Below, one piece after another: positions 44,984 through 53,910 of a stretch of DNA of 64,000 bases. The DNA comes from Clostridium gelidum (GTDB lineage Bacteria > Bacillota > Clostridia > Clostridiales > Clostridiaceae): positions 4,931,001 through 4,995,000 of the forward strand of contig NZ_AP024849.1 in assembly GCF_019977655.1 (NCBI RefSeq), in the 5' to 3' direction. Numbering within the stretch: position 1 is the first letter of the stretch; every line of letters begins with the position of its first letter. Both the position numbers and the translations under genes were made by a program. Under the pieces are notes generated by a model, which was not told the origin of the DNA, ran no database searches, and saw only the letters and a program-made list of their open reading frames with translations.

Positions 44984-45622
44984 TTAATTTTCATTTTCTC
45001 CAAGTTTAACAAATAATTTGGTTATATTAGTCTTTGAGACCTTACCAATTACTTTTATTTGATCTTTTCCATTTGTCTTTTTTAATATCTCAACAACTGG
45101 AATACTATCAATCTCGTGTTCAATAATTTTTTTAGCTAAATCATAAGCATTGTCATTTTCGTTTGCACAAATTATATTTGGCATTCTAGTCATTATTACG
45201 CCAACCGGAACTTTATGTATATCAGTTCCTCCTATTGAAATTTTCAAAAAATCTTTTCTAGAAACTGCACCTGTAAGTATTCCATTGTTTTCTATAAATA
45301 ATGTCCCTACATCATTAAGAAATAGGTATACGATTGCATCATATACCATTGTATCTTCATTTACTGTCACTGGTTTAGACATTATTTCAGACACTTTGAT
45401 TTTACTTATGTGCGAATAAACTAATCCACTAGAAGATTTTCCAGAATATACATATCCAACTTTAGGTTTAGCATCTAAAGTTCCTATCATTGTAAGAACT
45501 GCTAAATCTGCTCTAAGTGCTGCTCTTGTTACTCCAAGTCTCCCCGCAAGCGCTTCACTTGTTATTGGTTGGTTCTCTTTAACTAAGCATACTATTTCTT
45601 CTTGCCTAGGTGATAATTTCAA
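44984..45622 (-). CDS. ccpN: CcpN-type transcriptional regulator (HTH plus tandem CBS)
   Basis: 212 aa. The N-terminal HTH is RQEEIVCLVKENQPITSEALAGRLGVTRAALRADL in outline, and two CBS motifs follow (KVSEIMSKPVTV and VGVIMTRMPNIIC). This layout matches CcpN/YqzB, which represses gluconeogenic genes in B. subtilis. The start codon is TTG at 45622 with AGAGGG upstream. The adjacent ppdK is the obvious target. The usual third partner, a PPDK regulatory protein (YqfL), is absent from this position. Confidence 0.9.
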   Translation of the reverse strand: MKLSPRQEEIVCLVKENQPITSEALAGRLGVTRAALRADLAVLTMIGTLDAKPKVGYVYSGKSSSGLVYSHISKIKVSEIMSKPVTVNEDTMVYDAIVYLFLNDVGTLFIENNGILTGAVSRKDFLKISIGGTDIHKVPVGVIMTRMPNIICANENDNAYDLAKKIIEHEIDSIPVVEILKKTNGKDQIKVIGKVSKTNITKLFVKLGENEN

Positions 45623-45810
45623 TCTTATCCCTCTTTCTATAAATACAAGAAATATTTAGTTAATATTCAATAATTTTTACTACTCTCTCATTATATCACG
45701 TAATTATTGTTTGACTAGACTAAATTTTCAGAAAAATCAAATAAATTCACTAATTATTTCTTGTATAATAATTTTATGTTTGTTTTTCTCTATATTACTC
45801 TTAATATCAT

Positions 45811-46449
45811 TTAATCTTCTGAATTATCTTTTTTCTTTTCATCATCAAAATTAACAGTATAACTATATACTGTATCAGAACCAGTATATACCTTTTGCTT
45901 TGAATCAGAATTATCCTTATTAGTATCTTTCTTCATTTCATTAACTTTATTTTTAACCATATCAGCAAAATCATTTGCTTTATTTTTAACATCACTTGCA
46001 ACTTTAGCAACTTGTTTGTTTATTATTTCTACAGAACCATCTTCGTTAGTTATTTCTATTGTGATTTTAGTTGCTATTGCTGCAATAACTCCTGCTGCAA
46101 GTATTGGTGGAATTATAATAGCTACAACGCCTGCTGCAATTCCAGCATTTACAGGAATATCAATTATCTCAATATCATCTTTTTTAATTTTTATTCTAGC
46201 AATATTACCTTTTTCTATTATTTGTTTGAACCAAACTTTTAACTCTTCTATAGAAATTTGAGTTTTATTTTCTTCATCGTCATCAAAAGATTCACTATTG
46301 TCATTTAATATACCTTCAGTCTTCTCAATGTATATTAAAGCTTCTAATACATCTCCTTCACATAGCTCTAAGGCTTGCTTTGCTTTTTCATAACTTACCC
46401 CTGTTCTTTCGCGTACCATATCAACTTTTTCTAATGTTATATTTTCCAT
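45811..46449 (-). CDS. DUF4342 protein with UBA-like N-terminus
   Basis: 212 aa. Residues 1-45 resemble a UBA/TS-N three-helix domain (DMVRERTGVSYEKAKQALELCEGDVLEALIYI). After an acidic linker, a DUF4342 region follows with a hydrophobic glycine/alanine segment (about 105-128, VNAGIAAGVVAIIIPPIL) that is probably membrane-inserted. A charged coil and a C-terminal tail with several acidic residues close the chain. The function is unknown. It lies 6 nt downstream of recO, so it is co-transcribed with it. AAGGAG precedes the ATG. Confidence 0.82.
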   Translation of the reverse strand: MENITLEKVDMVRERTGVSYEKAKQALELCEGDVLEALIYIEKTEGILNDNSESFDDDEENKTQISIEELKVWFKQIIEKGNIARIKIKKDDIEIIDIPVNAGIAAGVVAIIIPPILAAGVIAAIATKITIEITNEDGSVEIINKQVAKVASDVKNKANDFADMVKNKVNEMKKDTNKDNSDSKQKVYTGSDTVYSYTVNFDDEKKKDNSED

Positions 46450-46455
46450 AAATCA

Positions 46456-47205
46456 TCACTCCTTAATAAATTTTAACATATCTAAACTTTTAGGTTTTCT
46501 TGCATAATTATTACATATAAAAAAAGTGGTTACCTTTGCTATTTCATCTTTTATCTCCTGGCTTAAATTTAACCTATATAACTTATCTACACTCAGATTC
46601 TTCAAGAATCTGAGTGCATTATATGCACCCTTTGATATGAAGATCCCTTGTTCTTTGGGACATTCATCACATATTCCTCCATAGTAAGATAAATTTATAT
46701 AATTTGATGAAGATATTTTTTTTCTACAAATACTGCAATTATCCAATGTTAAATTATATCCTGTAGTTCGAAGTAGTTTTAATTCAAATGATCTTATTAG
46801 TAATTCATAATCTATTGCATCTGTATTTAATAAATATAATGTTGTGACTAAATTTTTGAAAAGCTCAATATTCACTTCATTATCAGCACACGCAATATCT
46901 GTGAGCTCACATAAATACGATGAATATGTAAGTTTATACAAATCATTTAAAAGCCCTTGAAATGAATTAATTATCTTTCCTTCTTGGAGTGTGTATAAGT
47001 TCTTTCCTTTATACACCATATATTCGCCATAACATAACGGTAATGTCAATGCTAAAAACTTGCTTTTACTTTTTTTTGCACCTCTAACTACAGCTGTGAT
47101 TTTGCCTAGTTTTTCAGTATAAAGCCAAACTAATTTGTCATTTTCTTTAAAATCTTGTGTTTTTATAATCACAGCTTTAGTTTCAAAAGTTGACAGATTA
47201 ATCAT
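46456..47205 (-). CDS. recO: DNA repair protein RecO
   Basis: 249 aa. The N-terminal OB fold starts with TKAVIIKTQDFKENDKLVWLYTEKLGKI, then the helical domain. A zinc-type cluster is seen: CSICRKK and GGICDECPKEQG. RecO loads RecA on SSB-coated DNA with RecR. The gene follows era, as in most Firmicutes. AGGGG overlaps the ATG at 47205, so a slightly later non-ATG start (for example CTG at 47196) cannot be excluded. Confidence 0.93.
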   Translation of the reverse strand: MINLSTFETKAVIIKTQDFKENDKLVWLYTEKLGKITAVVRGAKKSKSKFLALTLPLCYGEYMVYKGKNLYTLQEGKIINSFQGLLNDLYKLTYSSYLCELTDIACADNEVNIELFKNLVTTLYLLNTDAIDYELLIRSFELKLLRTTGYNLTLDNCSICRKKISSSNYINLSYYGGICDECPKEQGIFISKGAYNALRFLKNLSVDKLYRLNLSQEIKDEIAKVTTFFICNNYARKPKSLDMLKFIKE

Positions 47206-47215
47206 CCCCTATAAA

Positions 47216-47338
47216 TAATTAAGAATTAATGATGAATAATTAATGATTGCTGATGAAATTACTTTGTAATTTATATTAAAATATAAATCAAAGAAATTAC
47301 GAAGTAATTTCCACCTTCATTATTCATCATTCATTAAT
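47216..47338. repeat. AT-rich intergenic hairpin repeat between recO and era
   Basis: AATTAATGATGAATAAT pairs with ATTATTCATCATTCATTAATT across the gap, and an inner AAATTACTT-GTAATTT pairs with AAATTACGAAGTAATTT. It fills the whole recO-era gap and could terminate or attenuate. Related GATGAATAATTAATGA motifs occur at 48345-48508. Confidence 0.65.
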
Positions 47339-47339
47339 T

Positions 47340-48230
47340 TTATTTCTTAGACTTATAACCTAATTCCCTTAATAAGTTTTGATTATCTCTCCACTCTTTT
47401 CTAACCTTAACCCATATCTTTACATTAACTTTAGCTCTTAAGAATTTTTCCAATTCGTATCTAGCAGTTTCCCCAATTTTTTTAAGTGTTTGCCCATTCT
47501 TACCTATTATTATTCCTTTATGAGAATCTTTTTCGCATATCAAATCTACTTCTATATGATATGTACCAATATCATTTTGTTTCATTTGAATTATATCTAC
47601 TGCTATACCGTGAGGTACTTCATCTCTTAATGTTCTTAAAGCTTTTTCTCTGATTATTTCAGATACTACAAATTTTTCTTGAACATCTGTTATCATATCA
47701 TCTGGATAATATTTAGGTCCTTCTGGCATTCTTTTTTTCATAAGCTCTACTAATACATCAACATTTTTTCCCTTAATCGCAGATATAGGTATTATTTCCG
47801 CGAAACTAAATTCTTGTGCGTACATTTCTAAGCTTTTTGCCACTCTATCTTGTGTACTTTCATCAACTTTATTTAACACTAAAAATACTGGGCACTTTTT
47901 ATCTCTTAAGGTTTCTAATATAAATTTGTCCCCTTTTCCTATTTCCTCATCTGGGTTTGTTAAAAACAGCACTAAATCAACATCCTTAGTTGATTCCTTT
48001 GCTGAATTTACCATAAACTCGCCTAATTTATGCTTAGGCTTATGTATACCTGGTGTATCAACAAACACCATTTGAAAGTCATCACCTGTTAATATTGTTT
48101 GAATATTGTTCCTTGTTGTTTGTGGCTTATTTGAAACTATTGATAACTTTTCTCCCATTATGTAATTTAATAAAGTTGATTTCCCTACATTTGGTCTTCC
48201 AACTATTGTAACAAATCCTGATTTAAACAT
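47340..48230 (-). CDS. era: GTPase Era
   Basis: 296 aa. G1 is GRPNVGKST (11-19), G3 is DTPGIHKPKHKLGEFM, and G4 is LVLNKVDES. A C-terminal KH domain has CEKDSHKGIIIGKNGQTLKKIG. Era binds the 3' end of 16S rRNA and aids 30S assembly. GGAGG precedes the ATG. In many clostridia cdd separates dgkA from era; here there is only a repeat-filled gap. Confidence 0.97.
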   Translation of the reverse strand: MFKSGFVTIVGRPNVGKSTLLNYIMGEKLSIVSNKPQTTRNNIQTILTGDDFQMVFVDTPGIHKPKHKLGEFMVNSAKESTKDVDLVLFLTNPDEEIGKGDKFILETLRDKKCPVFLVLNKVDESTQDRVAKSLEMYAQEFSFAEIIPISAIKGKNVDVLVELMKKRMPEGPKYYPDDMITDVQEKFVVSEIIREKALRTLRDEVPHGIAVDIIQMKQNDIGTYHIEVDLICEKDSHKGIIIGKNGQTLKKIGETARYELEKFLRAKVNVKIWVKVRKEWRDNQNLLRELGYKSKK

Positions 48231-48344
48231 TTTTTCCTCCTCGAAATAAGCTTCATATAGGAAGCTTCAATAACATTCTGATACTTTATAAATAGTATAC
48301 TCTATTTATAAGTTAATTGACAATGCATAAAAAGTCCGGAGCAT

Positions 48345-48508
48345 TTTTGATGAATGATTAAAAACGAATGATGAATAATTTAGGAAAAAATCCATTAAGG
48401 GATTTTTAATTTAGGGTTCATTGCAACTTATATATTTAAATTTTGCTCTGCAAAATATCCTTTAATTATTCATCATTGATAATTCATTATTCATCAATTT
48501 TGCTCCGC
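48345..48508. repeat. AT-rich GATGAATAAT-type repeat cluster between era and dgkA
   Basis: GATGAATGATTAAAAACGAATGATGAATAAT at the left is answered by ATTATTCATCATTGATAATTCATTATTCATC at the right, with TTTTGC-CTGCAAAAT half-sites inside. It is a decayed, partly duplicated palindrome of the same flavour as 47216-47338. Confidence 0.55.
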
Positions 48509-48515
48509 AAAATTC

Positions 48516-49217
48516 TTAAAGCCTAAACAAAGTGAATATGGATAAAGTTAATACTATCCCAAAAATTGCTCCAACTATTACCTCAAGAATACTATGAACT
48601 TCTGAATCTACTCTACTTTGCGCAGTTATAAATGCTAATAAGAAACTAAGTAGTATGCAAATTGGTTCTTCTGTTATCAACGATATTGCAGTTGCAATAG
48701 AAAAACCAAGTGCACTATGCCCGCTTGGCATTCCACCCTTTAATGGAGTACCCTCTCCAAATATTGCTTTTGCTATTATTGTTGCTATACAAACTATTAC
48801 GAGTACAATAAATATTGTGTATGGCTCTGAATTCTTAACTTTTTTAATTAAATCAAATGAAAAGCTAGATAATTTATCCCAAAATATAATATACCCAACT
48901 AGCAATGCATTTATAGCTGCAATGAGCACACCACCTGCTGCTGCATTTTTAGCTATTTTAGCCAATGGATGATAATAATTAGTTGTCATATCTATAGTTG
49001 CCTCTATAGCTGTATTTATTAGTTCAGCCGTTATTACCATAGTTATTGTAATTGCCAAAATAAGAAATTCATATTTTGTTATATCAAAGAAAAAACTTAT
49101 AATTAGAACCCCTAAAGCTACAATCAAATGTATTTTCATATTTCTTTCGGTTCTTACAGTATCAATAATCCCAGTTATTGCATTATTAAAACTTTCTAAA
49201 GTTTTTTTAATCTTCAT
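48516..49217 (-). CDS. dgkA: Diacylglycerol/undecaprenol kinase fused to a PAP2 phosphatase domain
   Basis: 233 aa. The N-terminal half is DgkA-like with three helices and the conserved TAELINTAIEATIDM motif. The C-terminal half is a PAP2 domain with KGGMPSGHSALGFS and SRVDSEVHSILEVIVG; the last motif has Glu where Asp is usual. One chain thus carries a lipid kinase and a lipid phosphate phosphatase, both likely to act on undecaprenol or diacylglycerol lipids at the membrane. It follows ybeY in the order typical for clostridia. AGGTGAAGG precedes the ATG. Confidence 0.92.
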   Translation of the reverse strand: MKIKKTLESFNNAITGIIDTVRTERNMKIHLIVALGVLIISFFFDITKYEFLILAITITMVITAELINTAIEATIDMTTNYYHPLAKIAKNAAAGGVLIAAINALLVGYIIFWDKLSSFSFDLIKKVKNSEPYTIFIVLVIVCIATIIAKAIFGEGTPLKGGMPSGHSALGFSIATAISLITEEPICILLSFLLAFITAQSRVDSEVHSILEVIVGAIFGIVLTLSIFTLFRL

Positions 49218-49262
49218 TTACCTTCACCTACTTTTCTATTTAGTGATTCAAGAAATTATATA

Positions 49263-49572
49263 TATGTATAACTTATAAGTTATACATATACTTGGTATTA
49301 TATTCAACATTTACTACACCTAGGCGTATATACAATTCTAGAAATAAAGGATACTCTGTTGTGGAGTGTTGCATTGAGAATAGGGCTGTAGGTATTTCTT
49401 CATTAGAAGTTGTTCCATTTAGGCTTGTCATTAGCTTGCCTAAGGAGCAAGCCTAAATTGTGCAACTTCTAATGATAGAAATCCACAGCCTTATTCTCTA
49501 GCAACCGGAACAACTGAGTATCCCTTATTTCGGCGGATATCCACATAAGTCAAGTTTTCACGGTGGTATCTA
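49263..49572. repeat. 310-bp hairpin element, family 1 type B
   Basis: It shares the inner left end with type A (TTGGTATTATATTCAACATT) and the right end (ATTTCGGCGGAT, CATAAGT, GTGGTATCTA). The arms differ: GGATACTC/GAGTATCC, GAGAATA/TATTCTC, GGCTGT/ACAGCC, and core ATTAGAAGTTG/CAACTTCTAAT (49401-49475). It ends 2 nt before the ybeY stop codon and fills the dgkA-ybeY gap. Confidence 0.82.
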
Positions 49573-49574
49573 TG

Positions 49575-50084
49575 CTATATGCCTTCTCTAGTTATGCTAA
49601 GTTTATTTAGTATTTCTTCTTCTCTACTTCTCATAACACTTTTTTCTCCATCTTCCATATGATCATACCCCAAAAGATGTAATACTGAGTGTACTACTAA
49701 ATATGAAGCTTCCCTTTCATAGGAGTGATTAAATTCCTTGCTTTGCTCTAATGCTTTTTCTAGTGAAATCACAATATCACCAAGTACAAGTTCATCACCA
49801 TCAAAATCAGATTGAGCGAATTTATAATTTTTATAAATTTCCTTAAATACTTTTTTATTTTCGTATTCTAACATAGGAAACGATAATACATCCGTTTCCT
49901 TATTTATTCCTCTAGTATCATTATTAATTTCTTTAATTTCATCATTATCTACAAAGACCAAAGAAACCTCACATTTTATATCAACTTCTTCTTCTTTTAA
50001 TGCGAATTCTATTACTTTTGATAGGTTTTCTATTAAACTATCATTTACTTCTAATTTGCTTTGTCTATTATCTACATAAATCAT
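49575..50084 (-). CDS. ybeY: Endoribonuclease YbeY (rRNA maturation)
   Basis: 169 aa. The zinc-binding motif HSVLHLLGYDH followed by MEDGEKSVM is intact, as is the ETDVLSFPM strand. YbeY matures the 3' end of 16S rRNA and takes part in ribosome quality control. It lies 8 nt after pgpH and before dgkA. AAGGGG upstream supports the ATG. phoH, often next to these genes, is absent here. Confidence 0.95.
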   Translation of the reverse strand: MIYVDNRQSKLEVNDSLIENLSKVIEFALKEEEVDIKCEVSLVFVDNDEIKEINNDTRGINKETDVLSFPMLEYENKKVFKEIYKNYKFAQSDFDGDELVLGDIVISLEKALEQSKEFNHSYEREASYLVVHSVLHLLGYDHMEDGEKSVMRSREEEILNKLSITREGI

Positions 50085-50092
50085 TATTTTAA

Positions 50093-52204
50093 CTACCCCT
50101 TAGTTTTGATTTTATTCTCTTTATTTTCGCCATTTAAGTCTTTAATTTTCTCTTTAGGATATTCTATTCTATGGTGATATATACCATTTAATGTAGTTAA
50201 AAAGCATGTTCTAATTTTTTCTATATCCTTTAATGTCAAATCGCAGTTATTTAATTGACCAGATGATAACTTATCATCCATAATACTATTAACCATTTCC
50301 TTTATTTTCTCTTTATCCGGCTCTTTAATTGATCTTACAGCAGCTTCAACGCTATCTGAAAGCATTACTATGCCAGCTTCCTTGGAACTTGGTATAGGCC
50401 CTTCATACATATAATCCTCTTCTTTTATTTTGTTTGGATCTTCAGCACTATTTTTCATCGTATAATAAAAATATTTAACCAAAGTATTTCCATGATGTTC
50501 TTCTATGATATCTTGAATTACCTTGGGTAAGTTATGTTTTTGGGCTAACTCAAGACCATCCTTCACATGAGATTTTATTATCATGGCGCTTAAACTAGGA
50601 GTTATATTATTATGAGGATTATCTCCCCCCATTTGATTCTCTCCAAAAAAGTATGGTCTTTCTATTTTTCCAATATCATGATAATAACACCCTATTCTAG
50701 TAATTACTGAATTAGCACCAACTTCTTCTGCCGCCATCTCAGCAAGATTTGCAACAAGCATACTATGATGATATGTGCCTGGTGCTTCCATTAATAATTT
50801 CTTTAAAAGTGGATTATTAGGATTTGATAATTCTAATAATTTTAAAGTTGTAACCTCATTAAACATACCTTCCAAAAATGGCAATATTCCCAGTGCAAAT
50901 ACCCCTGATAGAAGTCCTCCTATAACTGTAATACCAGCTTTTATTAGTACATCTCCAACATTACTTGATATTAATAGTCCTGTGGACAATGTTAGTATTG
51001 CACCTACAATTGCAATAGCTATTGTTGAATATAATAGTTCATTTCTTTGTTGCATCTTTTTAAGCAATGTAGCTCCGAGTATTGAGCTTACCATGCCTAA
51101 CATCATAACTTGAGCATCAAATCCATTTAATGCTCCTATAATTATTATGTTTAAGGTACTAAGTACAAGTGATATTTTATAATTTAATAATAATGTAAGC
51201 ATCATAGGTGCGCAAGCAAATGGAATTAAAAATGGTGATATAATTCCTATTGTTCTAGCAAATATTAGTGAAATTAAATTTATAACGCTTATTAAAATCA
51301 ATTTTTTATTACTCTTAAATATTTCCTTATAATTTAGTTTAATATAACTATATTGAAGAACTAGAACTAGTGCTAAAAATACTGCAAGTGCTACATAGAC
51401 ATATATATTTACTGTTTCATTTTTATCATCCAACATTCCTAAATCTGATAAAATATCTATTTGAACTTGCGTTACAGGTTCCCCTTCTTTTACTATAATC
51501 TGATTTTGTTTTATTATTACTTTAGATATATTTTTTTGAGTTTCTTGTATTTTTTCATTTGTCTTTTCTCCATCAAAAAAAACATTTGCATTTATTTGCT
51601 TCTGAATAATTGGCTTTAATACGCTTGATACTCCATCATCTAGCTTTAGAGCATCTATTTCTAACATAGCCGCTCCTCGTACTCCTTGAAGGGCAACTTC
51701 ATCATTTTCATTTATATTTTTTTCATATACTTTATTAATTATATTAATTGTTTTAGTTTCCAAATCTGCTAAATTGTCCTTAGGAATACTTATTAAAGTC
51801 TTACATTGTGCTTCTGTAAGCTGAAATTCTGTTAATTTTTCTAGTTCAGTTATTTTCTCACTTTCATTTTTTTCAACTTTAGAATTGACAGTAACATATA
51901 AATTTTTAAGCTCTTCAAATAAAGCTTCAATATTCTCTTTCGCCTCTTTTTTAACTTCAGGTTTTAACGTATATTGTTTTCCTACTTTTTCAAGGGCTTG
52001 TTCTTCCTTTTCTTTAGTTGCCTTTTCATCCACAGTGTCTCTTGGAGCTTTTATATCTACGCTAGGTATATCTCCTTCTTTTAAACTATATTGTTTTGGA
52101 GTTATCTCAGTAACAAGCAATAAATAACCTATAGCAAATACAAGTATAAATAATACAATTCTTTGAATCTTATTATTATTTTTATAATTTTTTTTTATAT
52201 TCAT
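50093..52204 (-). CDS. pgpH: Membrane HD-domain phosphodiesterase (7TMR-HD family, PgpH-like)
   Basis: 703 aa from ATG 52204, where AAAAGG lies about 8 nt upstream. An in-frame GTG at 52213 overlaps that site. An N-terminal membrane anchor (about 16-33) is followed by an extracytoplasmic 7TMR-HDED region (about 35-265), seven membrane helices (about 270-455), and a cytoplasmic HD domain (HHSMLVANLAEMAAEE, CYYHDIGKIERPYFF). PgpH hydrolyses cyclic di-AMP, a second messenger for osmolyte and envelope control. Confidence 0.93.
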   Translation of the reverse strand: MNIKKNYKNNNKIQRIVLFILVFAIGYLLLVTEITPKQYSLKEGDIPSVDIKAPRDTVDEKATKEKEEQALEKVGKQYTLKPEVKKEAKENIEALFEELKNLYVTVNSKVEKNESEKITELEKLTEFQLTEAQCKTLISIPKDNLADLETKTINIINKVYEKNINENDEVALQGVRGAAMLEIDALKLDDGVSSVLKPIIQKQINANVFFDGEKTNEKIQETQKNISKVIIKQNQIIVKEGEPVTQVQIDILSDLGMLDDKNETVNIYVYVALAVFLALVLVLQYSYIKLNYKEIFKSNKKLILISVINLISLIFARTIGIISPFLIPFACAPMMLTLLLNYKISLVLSTLNIIIIGALNGFDAQVMMLGMVSSILGATLLKKMQQRNELLYSTIAIAIVGAILTLSTGLLISSNVGDVLIKAGITVIGGLLSGVFALGILPFLEGMFNEVTTLKLLELSNPNNPLLKKLLMEAPGTYHHSMLVANLAEMAAEEVGANSVITRIGCYYHDIGKIERPYFFGENQMGGDNPHNNITPSLSAMIIKSHVKDGLELAQKHNLPKVIQDIIEEHHGNTLVKYFYYTMKNSAEDPNKIKEEDYMYEGPIPSSKEAGIVMLSDSVEAAVRSIKEPDKEKIKEMVNSIMDDKLSSGQLNNCDLTLKDIEKIRTCFLTTLNGIYHHRIEYPKEKIKDLNGENKENKIKTKG

Positions 52205-52291
52205 GTTATTCACCTTTTCATCTTATAATAAGTAATTGAGCAAAATAAAGTGGTTACACCAATCATTAATTGACAATTTTTTTAATATGAG

Positions 52292-53422
52292 TTATGATAT
52301 GTTCCTTGCAATATCTTGTTCTACTGTAAATATAACTTTAACTAATATCTTTCCATCTTTAATATTTTCTACTGTAGTTTTGCTGTCCATAATTTTAGCA
52401 TCATTACTAAGTGTCTTTCTTAATGATTCCTGTAATTTTTGAGTAGCTTCCTTAATTGTATTCTCTCTATCCAAATTTACAGTCTTTCCCTTTTTTTTAA
52501 AATATATTATTTTATTAATAACTCCATCCTTTTCTTCTATTTTATCATAATATTGAAATTGATTTATAGCTTTTTTCAAGTAAAATTTTTTTCCATAAAA
52601 GCTTAAGTAAATATCATTATTTTTTTCTCCTGTTCTTTCAAGTTTTTCTCCACTTATTTGAACTTCCATAAATTTTTCATAAAAAGTATTAGCTATAACT
52701 GTTCCTTTAGGTTTTACTTCTTGTTCAAAACCTTCTCTCCCTTGGATAGGTAATATTAAATCATCGCCAGTTTTCACTATATCCCCAGGAACTACTGCTG
52801 GATTACCAGAACTCGTATATACCCTTTTTACTTCACCATCCATTTTAGCAACAACTTGATTAAATAATTTTTTTTCTGTAGCTGGCGGATTTACCTTTTC
52901 TTTTATAACAAGCTTTAGAGTTGATCCCTCTACTCTAATTCTAATCCACATTATTTGATTATTTAAATCTTCCATCTTTTTTTCTATTGCATATACATCT
53001 ATTTGTGACTTATTAAGACCCGGCTTAATTCCAATTGATGAAAGTTGTTGCCTTATTTCAAAAGGACTTAAATTTCTTTGTGTTTGTATATCTATAGCCC
53101 ATATATAATTAGATAATATATATATAACTATAAAAAATATCACGGCTCCAATAACCAAAGAAACTTTCCTTTTCATTTTCATAAGTAACACTATTATACC
53201 ACTTTTCTTAACTATTCTAACTTTTCCTTTATACTTTTTAATTAACATCTCAGCTTCTTTATAGTCTTTAAAATATATACTAACTCTAATTGTCATCAAA
53301 TCAATTTTAATAATATTACAAGTATAAATTTCATTATTCCAAAGTATATTTAATATTTTCTCTGGCATTAAAGCACTAACTTCTATGGTTATTTGTCCTA
53401 AACTTAGCTTGTTAAATATCAT
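52292..53422 (-). CDS. yqfD: Sporulation protein YqfD
   Basis: 376 aa. A cytoplasmic N-terminal region of about 90 residues is followed by a single membrane helix (about 92-110, VIGAVIFFIVIYILSNY), then a large extracytoplasmic region with ELPSSIGIKPG-like and WIRIRVEGSTLKLVIKEK segments. YqfD is a conserved sporulation protein of the SpoIV type (stage IV). It lies 3 nt after yqfC in the same direction, the standard pairing. GAGGTA precedes the ATG at 53422. Confidence 0.93.
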   Translation of the reverse strand: MIFNKLSLGQITIEVSALMPEKILNILWNNEIYTCNIIKIDLMTIRVSIYFKDYKEAEMLIKKYKGKVRIVKKSGIIVLLMKMKRKVSLVIGAVIFFIVIYILSNYIWAIDIQTQRNLSPFEIRQQLSSIGIKPGLNKSQIDVYAIEKKMEDLNNQIMWIRIRVEGSTLKLVIKEKVNPPATEKKLFNQVVAKMDGEVKRVYTSSGNPAVVPGDIVKTGDDLILPIQGREGFEQEVKPKGTVIANTFYEKFMEVQISGEKLERTGEKNNDIYLSFYGKKFYLKKAINQFQYYDKIEEKDGVINKIIYFKKKGKTVNLDRENTIKEATQKLQESLRKTLSNDAKIMDSKTTVENIKDGKILVKVIFTVEQDIARNIS

Positions 53423-53425
53423 ATT

Positions 53426-53704
53426 TTACCTCTCATATGAAATACCATTAAAAATTCCACTTATGGTAATGCTTGTTTCTGCAATGAAAAGTATCTCAAA
53501 TCCTTTCCCTTCTATTATGATAGCGCCAATCCTAGAATTTATTTTAACCACATTAGTTTCAAAAAATATAATGCCTTTATGATTTTCAATTGTTATTTCT
53601 CTATTTCCTACAACTATAATCTTTGGTAGATCCAGTGAAATATCACGTGGAAAATCTAATTTATTAAGTACTTTTTCTTTTCCATTCTGAAATTTCTCTT
53701 CCAT
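53426..53704 (-). CDS. yqfC: Sporulation protein YqfC
   Basis: 92 aa, the usual length. The YabP/YqfC-like pattern is seen: PRDISLDLPKIIVVGNREITIENHKGII in outline, then INSRIGAIIIEGKGFEIL. It is a small beta-rich protein produced in the mother cell during sporulation. AGGAGG precedes the ATG. It starts the yqfC-yqfD pair, which runs into pgpH and ybeY. Confidence 0.93.
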   Translation of the reverse strand: MEEKFQNGKEKVLNKLDFPRDISLDLPKIIVVGNREITIENHKGIIFFETNVVKINSRIGAIIIEGKGFEILFIAETSITISGIFNGISYER

Positions 53705-53810
53705 ATTATCCTCCTACATAAACTTCTTCATTTTAACTTATGATAGGATTATAAAATTAATACATAAAATCTTTATGCTTAACATATCTTTTTCAATCAA
53801 AATAGATATG

Positions 53811-53861
53811 CCTATAAATCAATTAACACTACACATTATGTATTATTAATTGGTTTATAGG
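53811..53861 (-). other. Long hairpin upstream of yqfC
   Basis: CCTATAAATCAATTA (53811-53825) pairs with TAATTGGTTTATAGG (53847-53861) with one wobble. It abuts a family 2 TIR remnant and has no clear T-run, so it may be part of a decayed element. Confidence 0.5.
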
Positions 53862-53865
53862 AATA

Positions 53866-53881
53866 AGGCACAATCAAAAAA
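53866..53881. repeat. Solitary 16-nt end of the 160-bp family 2 element
   Basis: AGGCACAATCAAAAAA is the exact reverse complement of the right end of the element at 28069-28228. It merges into the yqeY terminator. Confidence 0.6.
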
Positions 53882-53909
53882 GAACTCAAGAAAATCTTGA
53901 GTTCTTTTG
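53879..53909 (-). terminator. Intrinsic terminator after yqeY
   Basis: AAAAGAACTCAAG pairs with CTTGAGTTCTTTT around a 5-nt loop, with a T-run on the minus strand contributed by the TIR remnant. It starts 2 nt past the stop at 53911. Confidence 0.85.
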
Positions 53910-53910
53910 T

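Noticed and set aside
46012..46261. Cys/Tyr/Asn-rich and Ala/Ile-rich plus-strand frames inside the DUF4342 gene
   Set aside because: Antisense shadows of a Gly/Ala/Ile-rich segment; no start signals.
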